64,000 nt of DNA, taken from assembly GCF_000004075.3 (NCBI RefSeq), contig NW_022279526.1, positions 47,581 through 111,580 of the forward strand, in the 5' to 3' direction. A program made the translations under genes and the position numbers. This document shows positions 33,254-48,693 of this stretch, piece by piece. Position 1 is the first letter of the stretch. Each line of letters opens with the position of its first letter. The stretch comes from Cucumis sativus. Its lineage: Eukaryota; Streptophyta; Magnoliopsida; Cucurbitales; Cucurbitaceae. The notes below the pieces were generated by a model. It was not told the origin of the DNA and ran no database searches. It saw nothing but the letters and a program-made list of their open reading frames with translations.

Positions 33254-33900
33254 ATCTATTTTGCAGAAAAAACAATTTTATTTTGGTTAAGAAAAGCTGT
33301 TTTTCTTCTACATATTTATAACTCTCTTTCTTTCATTGAGTAGGAGACGGGGTAGGAGAAAATCATAGGATTCTATTAACTTAAAAATATTAAATTAATA
33401 GAAGTTTCAAATCAACTGACTAATTAACCATTAATCAATTAGTTAATAATTAATTAAATCATATTTAATTAATATTTCATTTAAATCTTATTGAATGAAT
33501 ATCTCTCCAATACCTTATAGTTTTATATTAATTGAATTAAATCAAATTTAATTAAATAATATTATACGAAACTATTAATTAATAACTAAATTAAATATTT
33601 TATATTTAACTTAAGTTAAATTCAGTTAAATTTGAATCATATTCAAATATAACTTTATCTCATAATTAATAATTTTAATATGAAACAAATCCACATTAAA
33701 TTAATATTTGAACTCATTCAAATATTTTATCTCTCATAAATTAACTTTGAACTTTATCTAAAATTAAATTTATATAATAAAGTTTCATTAACATATAAAC
33801 TTTATATTATAATGTATCACTATATATTATACTAATTATACTAATTTCCAAAGTAAATTTGAATATTTCAAATTAGAACCAATATAAATAAATCACATTA

Positions 33901-35315
33901 TCATTTTGTATCATCCATTACTTTGTATTCAGTCAATACTAATTGGATCAACCTAATACATAAAACAAATATAGAAAAATTTAAAAAAAAAAGCATGCAC
34001 AAATAGAGACAAATAGACATTGATAGTGGATTTGTTATATTAAATCATAACAAATATAACAACTTATGGCATTATTGAAATGGTATTTTCAGTGTTTTTG
34101 CAAGAATTCGTATCTCACCATTTTCAAATGAGAATTATATAAATAAAAGACAACAAAATGCAAAAGCTTAACAAACTGATGTGACCTCTACTTGCCAATT
34201 TCCTTAAATCATACAAAGGTGCATTGATTATTATTATCGAGCACGTTAGTTTGAATCACAAATTTGGTCCCTATAATTTTCTAACGGTTTAAAAGTTAGA
34301 ACTTATTACATATATTTTGATAAAACCAAAAAATAGTCTTCATGGTTGGATAAAATCATCATAAAAAGTTGAACTTTTCTCCTACTATATATGGACTAAA
34401 TTTAAAGGCCAATTGACCCTACAAATTACACGATGTTTAAATATACGTCGAGATTTTATTGGGTATGGTAGCTTATCAAGTCAATTTAATCAAGCTATTC
34501 CTCCGACAAAAGTAGCACTGTTCACTAATAATGGACTAGACATAATATTGATTAACGTACACAAATTAAAGTAAAATTTCAATAAAAAGAACAAGAATGA
34601 AGCAAGTGACAAATTTGGATATAAATAAATTAACATACACGGTTGGCCAAAAGGGAAAAACAAATTGAGAATCAAGAGGTGGAGAAGAAGACTCGTGTTT
34701 CAACCAAATGTGTGGTGATAAGTAACTGATAACCTTACTTCTACGTTTTAAGAACCCATTTAATTCTTCTTTTCCTAAAATTTAGTCTGTCGTGTCAGAT
34801 TCAAATCTTTAGATGTAGTATTATGCTTTGGGCATATTCTTTATGGCATAAACCACCAAGTCCTAAGTATAGAAATTACCAACTAAAATCAAATATAGCA
34901 CAACACAAGCCAATTTCAAGACTAAGATCGATCATTTCCCAAATTTCTTTTTATGAAAACCTAAAACAGTAAAATATCTAAAAATCAAACAAAAACCAAA
35001 AATCATTACCTTCCACCACAACTCCAATAGCCTCCATCACATTCCCTATATAATAAATGCAACATTAATTTAAAAACAAAAAACAAAACAAGGATATGAA
35101 GCTAATTGATTTGGTCCAATTGAATCGGCCGAAACATGTGGCCACAATTTGGCATTAGAAGAAACCAGCTAACAGAGTAACACCTCAGTAATTAAGAACA
35201 TGACAAAATTCTTCTTTCGGCTTTTGTCCTCAACTAATGCAAGAAAAAAAAAATCACAATGCAATGCATTGTTTGTATATTTTTTCGAAGTTCTGAAAAA
35301 GAATTGGTGCTCCTT
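33901..35315. other. AT-rich intergenic sequence, no gene seen
   Basis: No coding exon, RNA gene or clear repeat boundary was recognised. Confidence 0.35.
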
Positions 35316-35318
35316 AGT

Positions 35319-35600
35319 TACGGCCCTATTGTTTCAAGAAGCTCTCGAATACCGTATATGAAATCAAGTTGTTTATCCCTCAAGAACATTTCTAAGTCTA
35401 TAACATTTCCACCGTCCTTAATCATTACATCTAGACTTGCAAACGGACCCCTTCTTATCCTATAAAATAGGTTTAATTTTATATACATGACTTTACCTGG
35501 ATGGTTTTTTATGATAATGTGTAGCCGTTTCCAGGCAACTGGGGATATCCGATAGAGCTTCCAAAGAACAGTTGGGTTTACAGTGTCATTTCACATTGTG
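35319..35600 (-). other. unrecognised minus-strand open frames downstream of CSN2
   Basis: The minus strand at about 35,465-35,319 reads RIRRGPFASLDVMIKDGG and on to RDKQLDFIYGIRELLETIGP, then a stop. An AG precedes it at about 35,466. A second open segment at about 35,590-35,505 reads VNPTVLWKLYRISPVAWKRL and ends before a GT at about 35,503. The phases of the two do not match. Amino-acid composition looks protein-like, but I recognise no family. This could be a gene fragment or the decayed last exons of another gene. Confidence 0.3.
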
Positions 35601-35711
35601 CTTTTAAACAGACAAGGCGTAGAATTTAACATAAAAAAAATTAGACTCGGGAGATCCCTCAACACTCCGTGAAGTTGTAAATGAAACAACAATTAGGTTG
35701 TGCAATAAGAA

Positions 35712-38700
35712 TCAATATACTCGGTTGCTGACAGTTTGAAAGAGGGATTTCAACTGAGTGTTCCATTTATCTATGGCAGTATACTTCTTCATTCCCTTTG
35801 ACCTGCAGGGTTACCAATTACGCTTTATATTCTTCAACTTTCTGTAACATTTGATGGAATGTGATTGAAATAACCAAAAAGAACATACCTGTCACCACGC
35901 TCCAAAAGTCTGTTGACTTGATCAATGTGACCATCAATGCGATTATCCAGGATTAGTGAAACTAATAATTGTTCAACATCTTTCTCCGGTACATTGAGTT
36001 CCTGATAGTTACAAACATCTTTCAATCATAATCTGGACTAATTACTATTTTTTTTTCTAATATTTCTTCCATTAGAATAAAAAATGGATGCATCTGAACT
36101 ATTCCTAATAACATATTATCTACAATTGCAAAGGTGTTCACAATAGATTCTCAGTTCATCTGAATGGATCTAAGCAATGGTAACAACCCTATTCTCTAAG
36201 TTTTTGAAAAGGACAAGTTGGGAGGAAAAACACAAACTCGTAATTTGCTTCTTTTTTCTTCTTTGTTCTATCTGAGGGGTGGGGGATTCGCATCACATTC
36301 ACAACCCCACAAACATGACACTTGGCAAGTTGTGCAAAGTTTGATAAGTTTCAACCCCACACCAGATATCAAAAGATTATGCAAGTTGGTTCCAGAAAGG
36401 AATAGGAAAGACAACCACACAAGCAACTAAAGCTGTCACCTTTGATATAAATGGAATCCGGATTCTTGTGTAAGGCTTGATAAGTTTAAGTAACACTTGG
36501 GTTCTGACATTCTTCAACAGATCTTCAATGTAATTTCGAATGAATGGATCATCCATTATTGTCTTTCTATTGCTCTGTAAAAAGAATAAATAAATAAATA
36601 AATAAACCACGACTCCCAAACTGGACCAGGGGGAGGAAGGGGAAGAGCTGAAAAATGCATACATATAATTCTCTTACTCAAATTTACCTTGAGAATCTTC
36701 TCGAACTCAAGTATCTCATTCCTTTGGTATGCTGCAATAAGATTAGTCATTGCCAAAATCTCGGGTCATTTTTATACCTGCAATCTAGAGATAAGGGAGA
36801 GAACATGGTAAACTCGAAGTAGCGCTCAATGGTTGAAACTTACGGCTTTGCCTCTTGACCATCGAATGGATTGACTTCGGATTCCATCAGCATATTAGCC
36901 AAAACTAGATATCTGTTTTTTTTATGGGGGTGGGGGGGACACAGAAATGATTAGATGGTATGAAATGGATGCCAGAGACACAGCATGACACTGAGAATTA
37001 GAAAGCATTTCACAATTCTATGTGCTAGTTTGCTTAAATGCAACATAAATTTAACAACCTAAGCATGACTAGTAGGATCCCTTTAACTTCTAATGATACC
37101 CATAGGTGGTGAACTCCGGAACTAAAAGTACTGCCTTGCTGAATATTATAAATGGGGAGTTAAATTTTTTGGTAGCTGTAAGTTGCTACTACATCCATGA
37201 AGTTTTCGTCACATCAACGAAAGATTTGGTTTCCTTCCAGAAAAAGTAAATTGCAAGCTGTAAACTGTATTGAATGTGAGCTCGTATTGATCATGAGTTT
37301 TCTAGAGTGCTTAGTTGTAAGTGTTGCAATGAGTTGGTTAAAAACCATTGGTTATTTATGAACCTAGTATTTGTGTATTTGGTGCCAGAGTCCAATCTAC
37401 AAATTCCACTAAATTCAGTTTTGGTATAACTCTGAATCCTGGCCTTAATAATGAGTAAGAACAATGAGAAAATGGAAAGAGAGCATACTTCAGGCACTGG
37501 ATACGCCTCTGGTTCCCAGCTTCATCATAATCTTTAAAAAGCCTCAAAGAAATCAGTCGCTGCTTCTGGCCATTGACGTTCTGCCATGTGCATCTTTCCT
37601 CCACACTCCCTAATTATTCCATAATTCGTGGATGGGGTATTGCTGACTTGATGGCAAGAGCTTTCTGGTATAATTGCTGCACCATAATAACCAGCAAATG
37701 CAAGGGGAAAGTATTTGAGATCAAAATAAAGCAATTACATACTGCAAAAGAAGAGCATTTTAGGGAGTTCAACTAACCAGCAAAGATAGGGACAGAGAAA
37801 GATGACAAACAAAGATAAACAGAGGAAAAAATATATAGGAAGTAAAAACTACAATAGGTAACCTATAACTCTCAAAGAATTTTGTAATTTTCCTTCATGC
37901 ATTTTTCTTTTGGGCTGGGGTCTTTTCTTGTATAGCTAGTTTAAATTCTGGGAGGCACCTCTTGTTGGGCTGCTGCTTTATAGACTCATGTCTAACAAAA
38001 CTGGCAAAGGGATGGATTTGATAGCAGAACACACCAGCTTCAAGGGACAGAACACATACTCCAAAAGATACTATAAAGAACCAAGAAACCACACAGCCAA
38101 ACAAAGGGATAGAAAATAGAACCCAGATCCATCTATTAGCATAATCATGGTCTTTTGGGAAATTATTATAGAGTTTGTTTGAGAGGTCAGTCCATTATTG
38201 AATCTTTCCATCCAGGTAATGTCTCCTCCAAAGGATGTTCCATCATTACATTGGGAGATTTTAATACAGACGACAAAATTCAGGCCATTTATGTTCTTAC
38301 TAGAATTGTGGCACAAAAAAGGAGAAGAAACTGCTGACACCTTGTGTCAGCGTTTCCCCCACTTCGCTTGGGCTTGCAACAAGCTGCTTAATATGCCTTT
38401 TATTATGTTTGTGGTTGTGGCTCTACCACTCTAAGATCTTTCAGAAGAAAATTTACGCTCATCAGCTAAAGCCTACTATTATTCCAATTTTGAATAAAAC
38501 TTTAGAACAGTGGAGAGAGAGGTTAGCCATGTGCAGATGCTCTGTCTTTTCATCTTCTTGGAAATCTATCAATAGTTTTGATGTAATTAAGATGATTAAA
38601 CCAAGTTGGATTCATTCTTTGCTCATTTATTTCATTGTTTTAATCCTCCCAAATATGACCATCTTATTCTTAATTGAAGAATCTAACTTCACAACCCATA

Positions 38701-40774
38701 GTGAGATCTCTATACCAAGGATGAACCAACTGTCTCAACAAAATTCCCACCCCCCCCCCCCCCCCCCCCACCCCACAAAAAAAGGTAGAAGAAGAAGTGA
38801 ACTGCAATTCTTTACTAAGAAATGAAACACAGAGCTGAGAGCTAGCTCTAGAAAAAAAAAAGGATTGCTACAGATCATTACCTTGAGCTTTTTGTTATTT
38901 TTAGTCTCAGTATACATTTGAATCTCAATGGCATACACTTCCAGAAGTTGACTTCCTTTCTTTTGATCATCTGTACCATCTTCTCTTTGACAGGACTTGT
39001 GGAGTTCCTTCAAAATCTGAGGTCAAAATGAATTTGATTAACCATGTACATGCAAAAAAAATCAGGAAAAGGAAAGGAAAGGAAAAGAAAGTCACCTTAA
39101 TCATGCGACCATATTCACCAATATCAAACCAAATCTTGCAAAGCTTTAAATTAGTTTTGAACCAAAGCCTCTGCACCACAAGAGAGAACAGAATGTAAGG
39201 CATCATGGTTAGAGAATACATGAGATCGTAAAACCAGAATCATTTTCAAACCTCATTCTTTGCCTCTTCAAGGGCTTTCAAAGTGGTTTGATAAAATTCT
39301 TGCAAGAGACCAAAACTCTGACTTGCTGATCCAGATACAAAATCCATGATATTGTTTATACATTTTTCACTATAATTACGGGTCACTGCTGATTTTATGT
39401 ATGTAAGCATCACTCGATATGAATCCATCATTTCTTTATACCTCCCCAGTCTATAATAAAGCTTGACAGTTTGCTTGAGAGCCTTGAAGCCCCTAGCAAA
39501 TCCAAAAAAAAGGGAATGAGAACAAATTCATAACAACAAAGATAGAACTGAGATACAATTCTATCTAACAGTAATTCCACAGAAGAAGCATTGAATATAA
39601 AATATTGAGGTTGTCAAACAAAGATTTCAAAGAGCAACTAATGAGCTGTGATCGAGTCAGGATAAAATCTAAGGGGGCATATTATCTACTATGAAGAATC
39701 CCAGGCCACATAGGATCATGATCAACAATAGAAATTATGTTTCCTTCAATCCAAGTTTTTCTATTTTCAAAAAGCATGTAAACCCAGTCATCGAGAAGAT
39801 AAACTACAAGTTTTTAAAAAAATAAAGTGTTTTTTTCTATATTCGTGAGTGTCCGCGCACTTCGACTAATCTCACGGGAAAACCTGCTTAACCCTATTGT
39901 TTCAAAAATAAAGTTAAACTACCATAATCACTCCACTAATTTAAGAACTTATAAAACACAGCCTATCACCAAAATATCCAAAATGAATGAGTGAACAAAA
40001 AGTATATTGGATAGTGAGCCTGCATAGATTTTGTGTCCAAGTATCTAGCAAGCAGAAACAAGGAATTCACTACCACACTTACCACTCTGCCTTCTCGGGT
40101 TCCATGCGTACCACCTCAGCAAACCCTGCAAGAGCTCCTTCGGGGTCCGTTTCCACCAACCCTATTAATGAACAAATTGGATCAAATGATGCTGTTAAAA
40201 ACAGGAAAACAAAATACAACAACAAAGAATGTGATTGCAAGGCTTGGAGGCAACACTCCAGGTACCTTTAGAGTTGTAGTATTGATTTTCAATATCAACG
40301 TCCTGCTCTTCAGGCTCATCGTCCGAATACTCGAAACCATAATCTTCCATATCCGCATCTGCCCTCGCAGTTCAATACATTAATTAATACGTAAACTGAT
40401 AAACAAACTCATTACTTTCCCGGGTAATGTTCAACAGATAAGCTATGAATGGGTAACAACAGCAAGCAAGTCGAATGATGATACATCAATTATATGCGTT
40501 ATCTCCCCCGTCTAAAATGAAAGAAACCGCTAGGTTTCCATGCGTAAGACAATAATTCAAACCAAAAATGACGCAGAAATTTTCAATCATCTAAATTACA
40601 AATTCAGAAACTAATCAGCTTAAAACAGGAAAATCTTGGCAAAGCAATGCAAACGCGTCGATCAGCAGGAAGTCGAAAAAGTTGCTAAAACCCTAACAGT
40701 GGTAGAATCAAAGAAGTGACACAAAAGAAAGTAATGAAATAAGGAGAATGGGAAAAGGAGAGACCGGAACCCAT
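35712..40774 (-). CDS. CSN2: COP9 signalosome complex subunit 2, 12 coding exons, three single-base indels
   Basis: This is subunit 2 of the COP9 signalosome, the nuclear complex that removes Nedd8/RUB from cullins. Coding exons from 5' to 3' on the minus strand are 40,774-40,765; 40,358-40,266; 40,161-40,083; 39,492-39,252; 39,170-39,096; 39,016-38,882; 37,676-37,489; 36,912-36,844; 36,777-36,688; 36,574-36,440; 36,001-35,889; 35,802-35,712. All introns are GT-AG. Exon 1 encodes only MGS plus one base. The acidic N-terminus ([19 protein letters not shown]) is followed by helical repeats and the C-terminal PCI domain (about the last four exons), ending NRVY. The summed length is 1,319 nt where 1,320 is expected (439 residues). 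Exon 7 lacks one G in a GG(G) run at about 37,620 and has an extra T at about 37,535. Exon 9 lacks one base at about 36,763. Every other codon is as expected, so I suspect consensus errors rather than gene death. Confidence 0.95.
38750..38769 (+). repeat. 20-base C homopolymer in CSN2 intron 6
   Basis: A run of 20 C lies between exons 6 and 7 of CSN2. On the transcribed (minus) strand it reads as G20, directly followed in the pre-mRNA by further G-rich sequence, so it could form a G-quadruplex. The surrounding 38,130-38,830 has open plus-strand frames that I do not recognise. Confidence 0.85.
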
Positions 40775-40849
40775 GGTTGCGGGAGTGGATTGCAAAGTTG
40801 AAGGTGGAGGCGATCGGTGGGAAGCAGTGGCGATCTACTGAATACAAGC

Positions 40850-42877
40850 TTCTAGTGGGATTTTCTGATCAACTAGTTAGCGTCGTCTCCGTTCCGTTTC
40901 CCACTCACTTTCCCTCCGTTTGAATTTGGAAAACAGACACCACTTAGTTCCCTTCTTGCAAAACTACCGCTTCCACTCTCCGGCTAATGGCACTATTTTC
41001 CACAACAAGACGATAATACCCTCTCAACCTAGAGATCCTTTGCTATGTTTACGAGCACGAGTGAAATTAATTTTTAGATAGCTGACCATCGTAGGTTGAA
41101 TTTATAATGTTTTAATTGAGTTTCTCTCTTTGATATATCTCTTTTTCATCTACTATGATTGAATCTGATTCTAAGAAAGTTGTGTATTTGATTAACATAA
41201 TGTGTTTGAACTTCACCTGAGTGAACAATTCAATCGATGAGATGAGATTGATGTTTAGAAAGGGTTTGAGATTTATTATTATTGTTTGGATTTTTGAATT
41301 AGGAACCGACATGCTCAACGTGTTGTCCTTTGTTCTTTCTTTCTTCCAACAATGAAGATTTGTATGATAATTCCACTAATTTTAGTGGGCTAGGTGTTGC
41401 AAGACACAAAATCCACCAAAGAAAAATGGACTTTGAGTTGTTTGACTATGATATTGTAGGTAAATTCTTTATAAAATAGCACATTTCATTTTACGAAAAG
41501 AAAGTTGGGGTCATTTTGAGAATTTTGGCCGCATTTTCTACTTTGTTCCTAAAAATTTTCTCTCCATAATTCTAAACTTCCAAACTTAATTCCTCTTTAT
41601 TTCATCTCTTTCTCTCCCATGACTCCTTCGTTCAACAAGTTTCCCAATTTGATTCTAAATCCACAAGGTATTAGGTTTTCTAGTGGTGGTTTGAGCTGGA
41701 GACGTGTGAAGATTTTCAAGAAATAGAAGCTACGAATATTAATTTTTTAAAATCCAAATTTGTATTAATTTAAAAAACAATTGAATTTTGATCTTATTTT
41801 ATTTTTTAGTTGCATTTGTGATTTAATAATAGCCATTTATTGTTTATGCCCACACAACGAGGGCTTTTTATAAGTTTACAAGCTTTTTAAAGCGGGGCTT
41901 AAACCTGGATTTAGAGGGGGTTGGAAGATAGTTTTATCACCTGTAAAAATTGATATTGATTTTGTTTATATATGTGTAATCTATACTATATATAAAAGGA
42001 CCTATGGGGATAAAATTTCTCTCCCTGAATTGTCCATTTCATTTAAGTACTTCTACGTATAGCATTAACGATAATTTTGTTAAATGAAAATTCATAAGAA
42101 ATTTGTAAAGTGATCTCTAAGTGCTTAAGATAATTAACAATTAAAATCTAAATACATTAATTGGATATTAATTACACTTTATTTTTTTTAATTCAAAAAA
42201 ACCTTTTAGCTTCTTAGATTTTAAAATGGTAATTTTAAGTATAATATCAATAGTAAAATTGTCAATTTTAAAAATGTATTAAATAAAAACTCAAAATAAA
42301 TTTATAAAGTCACAAAAATTGTTAAGTTAATTAATAATTAAAAGCTAAATATATTAATTACACTTTATTATTTTAAATTCCAAAATTCTCTTAGCTTCCT
42401 AGATTTTCATTCATTGTTTTTTAAAATAATTTTCATTAATTTTTTTTTATTGTTACAAAATCATCTACTGGCTGAGACATTTCACACCAATCATATTTTT
42501 CTTTTTACATCTAAGCCACTTTTCATTCTATAAAATCTATTCACTGTATAAAAGTCGATTATGCTAATTAAAAAACATCATTATCTCAAGCTTGCAATAA
42601 TAGACAATGATATAAAAATATGATAATGTTTGAAGTCTCCACGTTGAAGCATTAAGTAAATATGAAAAAGTGAATATAAGATTTCTTTTTATTGTTTCGT
42701 AATAACGAGTTGTCTTTTAAAAAAAGATAATTAACAACGTATGGTTATTACTTCCAACAAACTTTTCTTCCATTAACACAATTTCTCTTAAACTCTAAAC
42801 CACTCTATAAAAAAAAAGTAGATTATAAACATATATATATAAAAAATTATTTTAAATTTTTAATAAAACGTGCATAA
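40850..42877. other. intergenic region upstream of CSN2, AT-rich
   Basis: The part next to the gene (40,775-40,980) is probably the CSN2 leader and promoter. It is GC-richer and has pyrimidine-rich stretches on the minus strand. Beyond that I see only AT-rich sequence. An open frame at 41,112-41,318 has no recognisable features. Confidence 0.35.
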
Positions 42878-43362
42878 TAGGGGTGAAATCGGGTTGGGTT
42901 GGGTTGGTGACATTCTCAACCCAATCCATATTTTCGGGTTATTTGGGTTGGCAACCCGAATAACCCAAATTTAGTTTCTAACCCAACCCAACCCAACCGT
43001 AAAATATGGGTTGGGTTGAGTTGGGTTGTCGGGTTGTATATATAATTATTTTTTTAATTTTTCTTTTCCCGTTTTCTAATTTCTAATTTATAATGATTAT
43101 AAAAGTTTAAAATTGTTACATTTAAATTTTAAACTTTCATACAATAATTCATTTATATACATTTAATTTTTTTTTTAATTAAAACAATATATTTATTTAT
43201 TTATATATTACATTAATTCGAGTTGGGTTGGGTTGAACCGAATTTTTCAACCCTCCAACCCGAAAAAATCAATTTTTTAATCCAACCCAACCCATATTTT
43301 AACCTAACCCAACTCACCCTTATAATATGAGTTGGGTAATCCGGGTTATTTGTACACCCCCA
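42878..43362. mobile_element. hAT-type MITE, 485 bp, with GGTTGGGTT repeats
   Basis: The ends are TAGGGGTG and CACCCCCA, imperfect terminal inverted repeats typical of plant hAT elements. They are flanked by GTGCATAA (42,870-42,877) and GTGCATAC (43,363-43,370), an 8 bp target duplication with one mismatch. Inside, arrays of GGGTTGGGTT face arrays of AACCCAACCC, so that much of the element is self-complementary. No transposase is encoded. Confidence 0.8.
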
Positions 43363-43621
43363 GTGCATACTAATAAATATAAAAAAACATAAAGTTAATA
43401 AGGACTCGATGTCTAAACCTATATTAAATATGTTTATGATAACCGCAACTAAATTAACTAATCAAATATAGTCAAAATTTTAAAAAAATTGGAATAAACT
43501 TTAAATCGATAAAAATGCCATTTTTTCTCCCTTTTTCACTTTCAACAATATGAGGCGTGTCATCATTCTATTACATGATTTTTTTATGCTCTTACTAACG
43601 TACATAAACATCACACACAGA

Positions 43622-43805
43622 AAAACATTTTTTAAAATAACAAAATAAATTAAAATATTTACAAGTTATAGCAAAATTTTGGATTAAATCAATGATAGTC
43701 TTCCATCACTATTCTATCACTATAGCATATTAATGACTATGAGTAGTAATAAAATTTGTTGTAGATAGTAAATATTTTGTAAAATTTGTTATTTTTGAAA
43801 ATTTT
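43622..43805. mobile_element. gourd-family MITE-like repeat, copy 1
   Basis: Words 'aaaatatttacaagttatagcaaaatttt' (left) and 'tagtaaatattttgtaaaatttgttattttt' (right) are mutually inverted, with 'ctatcactatagc' in the centre. Related copies lie at about 44,196-44,400, 60,085-60,250 and 60,515-60,655. Confidence 0.55.
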
Positions 43806-44195
43806 CCAAAAAGAAATTATATATATAACTAAACAAAAATAATACCTTCTCGATTAAAATATTAAATTCCATTTGTTGAATGATAAGAGTAAAATATAAT
43901 TAATATATTTTTCTAAAAAAATAGAAAAATGGAATATGCAAGTTTGCATAGGACAATCAAACAAAAATGTACTATTTATTATATACTCCCTTAAAAGTTA
44001 AAAAGAAGGCATATTTGTAAAGCGACATTTGAATCTAAAGTTGGAAAGCTAAAAATACAGCATGGAGAGGATAAAGATATATTAAATAGAAAGGTGTCCA
44101 AAATTAATCCCAAAAAGAGAAGAAAAAAAATAATAAATGAAGCATATATTAAAAAAAAAAAAACAAATTAAATTTTGGATTCTTTTCTATTAATA

Positions 44196-44400
44196 TTATA
44201 TCATATGAGTGTCTATCAATATTTATTATTGATATAATTTGAAAATTTTGCTATAATATTTTGTCAAATTTGTATAATAAAAATGACATTTTAAAATAAA
44301 GTAAAATAAATCAAAATATTTATAAATTATAGCAAAATTTTGAATACAATCGATAATTTTAATAATATGAATGTGCATTATTTATAGAATGGAAAATAAA
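44196..44400. mobile_element. gourd-family MITE-like repeat, two partial copies
   Basis: The right half of one copy ('gtctatcaatatttattattgatat...ttttgctataatattttgtc') abuts the left half of another ('aaaatatttataaattatagcaaaattttg'). Confidence 0.45.
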
Positions 44401-44559
44401 TTTTGCTTAATTTTGTAAGTAATTTGGTTAAATTTGTGAGAATGGACGATAATAAAAATATGGAAAATAGGATAAAAAGAGAGGGAAATGGAAAAAAATA
44501 AAAAATAAAAAAATAATAATAATTAGAGGAGAGAATAAAAGCAAATGGCCCGCGAGATT

Positions 44560-44745
44560 GGACCACCTCCTCTCCTCCTTCTCCTCCTTCTCCTCCTCGT
44601 CCTTGTTTATGATTCTCCTATTTATATCCCCTTCTCTGCTTTTACTATTCTGACTTCCTCCGCGTCTGGATCTCTCCCTTCTAGTTTTCATCCTCTTCCT
44701 CCTTCCCCTTCCTCTCTCATTTCCCTTCCTCATCAATTTCCATTT
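44560..44745 (+). promoter_or_regulatory. pyrimidine-rich 5' leader of calmodulin
   Basis: Directly upstream of the calmodulin start is a long CTCCTT/CCTTCC-rich tract, common in 5' leaders of highly expressed plant genes. An upstream ATG at 44,545 opens a long frame overlapping exon 1 in another phase. I treat that frame as chance. No TATA box was assigned with confidence. Confidence 0.4.
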
Positions 44746-44747
44746 CC

Positions 44748-47173
<2,426 letters not shown>

Positions 47174-48693
47174 GAATCAAACTGAAACCTTATAAACCTT
47201 AATCTGCTTGAAAATGAAGAGGGATATGGGCAGATAAGTTGATGATATCATTTGTTTTCCCATTTAGGTTGTCTCCATTTTGTTTTACTATCTATGTTTG
47301 TCTCTCTCGTTTCCATTATTATTTGTGGTACTGTCTTTTCAGTATCCTGTTTCTTTGCTGCAACGATATCTGTAGTCTGGCATGGCTGTTCGTGTCGGTA
47401 GTCTCTCTAATTTTTCATATTTCTTTCTACCTGTGATGCTATGAACTCAGAAACCATTTGTTGATCGAATCAGAGGATTTTGCTTGTGGGAAGTTTTTTT
47501 TCTTTTTTTTTTTTTATAACATCTTCTACCTTGTCCAAAGTTTTTTCAAAAGTAAAGGAAAGGAAGAAGAAATAATTTGTGTTTGAAAATTGAAGGGCTT
47601 TGTGGGTAATTTATGTTTATATTTGTGATATGGATAGACGGATGGAAGCAATGCGGGAAGAGAGGAAGAAGAGGAAATCCCTGAAACAGTCCATTGATAA
47701 GAAAAAACGTGGCTTCCTCAACCGACGCATCCACCAATGTTGTGTGCTTTAGCCACTTTTTCCCACTTTTTCACTCCCTCTACTTTTCTCTAATTATTAA
47801 TCAATACTATTAACTAACTATTTTTCATCTACCACTCTTATTACTATGCCACCTAAACAATACAATTTTGTTACCTACTTGGGTGCGAGAATTTCAAACC
47901 ACAAACCTATTAGTTACTAATACCAGCAATAGATCCATAAACATAGAGCATCAAATACCCTATATTAATATCTTTTTGATGTAATATTGTTGAAAGAGTG
48001 AAAGTTTGCATCATCGATTTTATTACATTTTTTAAAAAATATAATTTGTTAGACAATAAATGAGAGCTTGAAAATAACATGTATTGTAGTGGATGAGATT
48101 TGAAAATTTAAGAAAAGTGAAGTTAAATTTATTATATATTATAATTTAACACTTCAAAACTAATATTAAACGCCTGGAAGTCTTATCAATATTCTTTGAA
48201 CCGCTCTGTGGGCTGCGCTCATGGGATGCGCTCTCATTAACGAGAATGAAAGAATAATTATGATTTCAGACATCTTTCGTGATCGTTCACGACCGCTCCG
48301 TGGGCAGCACCTCTTTCTTACCTAACTCATTCCACTCTTTCTTCCCTAGATCTCTCCCCCCAACAAGGGATGAAAGCCTATTAATATAAAAATTGATAAT
48401 GTGAGAGTGCCCCTCTCCCTAATAAATCCGTCCTTGCTAATACCTTTCAAAAAAAAATCAAAATAACTTTTTTGACAAAAAAAATCAAATTAATTGTATA
48501 AATGTAATGAGGATTTAAATATCGTCTTTTAAGAATGATTATATAATTCAAGATCGAGGAGACACGTTATATGATTGAATATTAAATTTATAAATGTTAA
48601 AACATATAATATAAGGAATTAACTTTTGGTTTATAACAATTTTTATTATTTTTGGTACCCATTTTGGGATTATAATTTTTTTTTTTGATATAT
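47174..48693. other. calmodulin 3' UTR and spacer to the UGT cluster
   Basis: The first few hundred bases are T-rich and fit a plant 3' UTR. At about 48,105-48,430 there is sequence that recurs inverted near 55,455-55,560 ('gaagtgttagattataaaatatatattaaattta' type, together with 'gccctctccct' or 'ctcccctc' words), a likely decayed DNA-transposon end. No other gene was seen. Confidence 0.4.

Larger units (their letters stand above)
31160..33900 (-). repeat. copia LTR copy split by an inserted element
   Basis: The parts 31,160-31,281 and 33,254-33,900 are together colinear with the uninterrupted LTR copy at about 20,600-21,270 ('gagattggtttg', 'gagagaaact', 'tataactctctttc', 'attaatcaattagttaataattaat'). 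The paralogous copy thus serves as the empty site for the element between them. Confidence 0.7.

Noticed and set aside
38130-38830. Plus-strand open frames inside CSN2 intron 6
   Set aside because: No recognisable domain. Possibly a decayed LINE piece, but I could not find a supporting motif.
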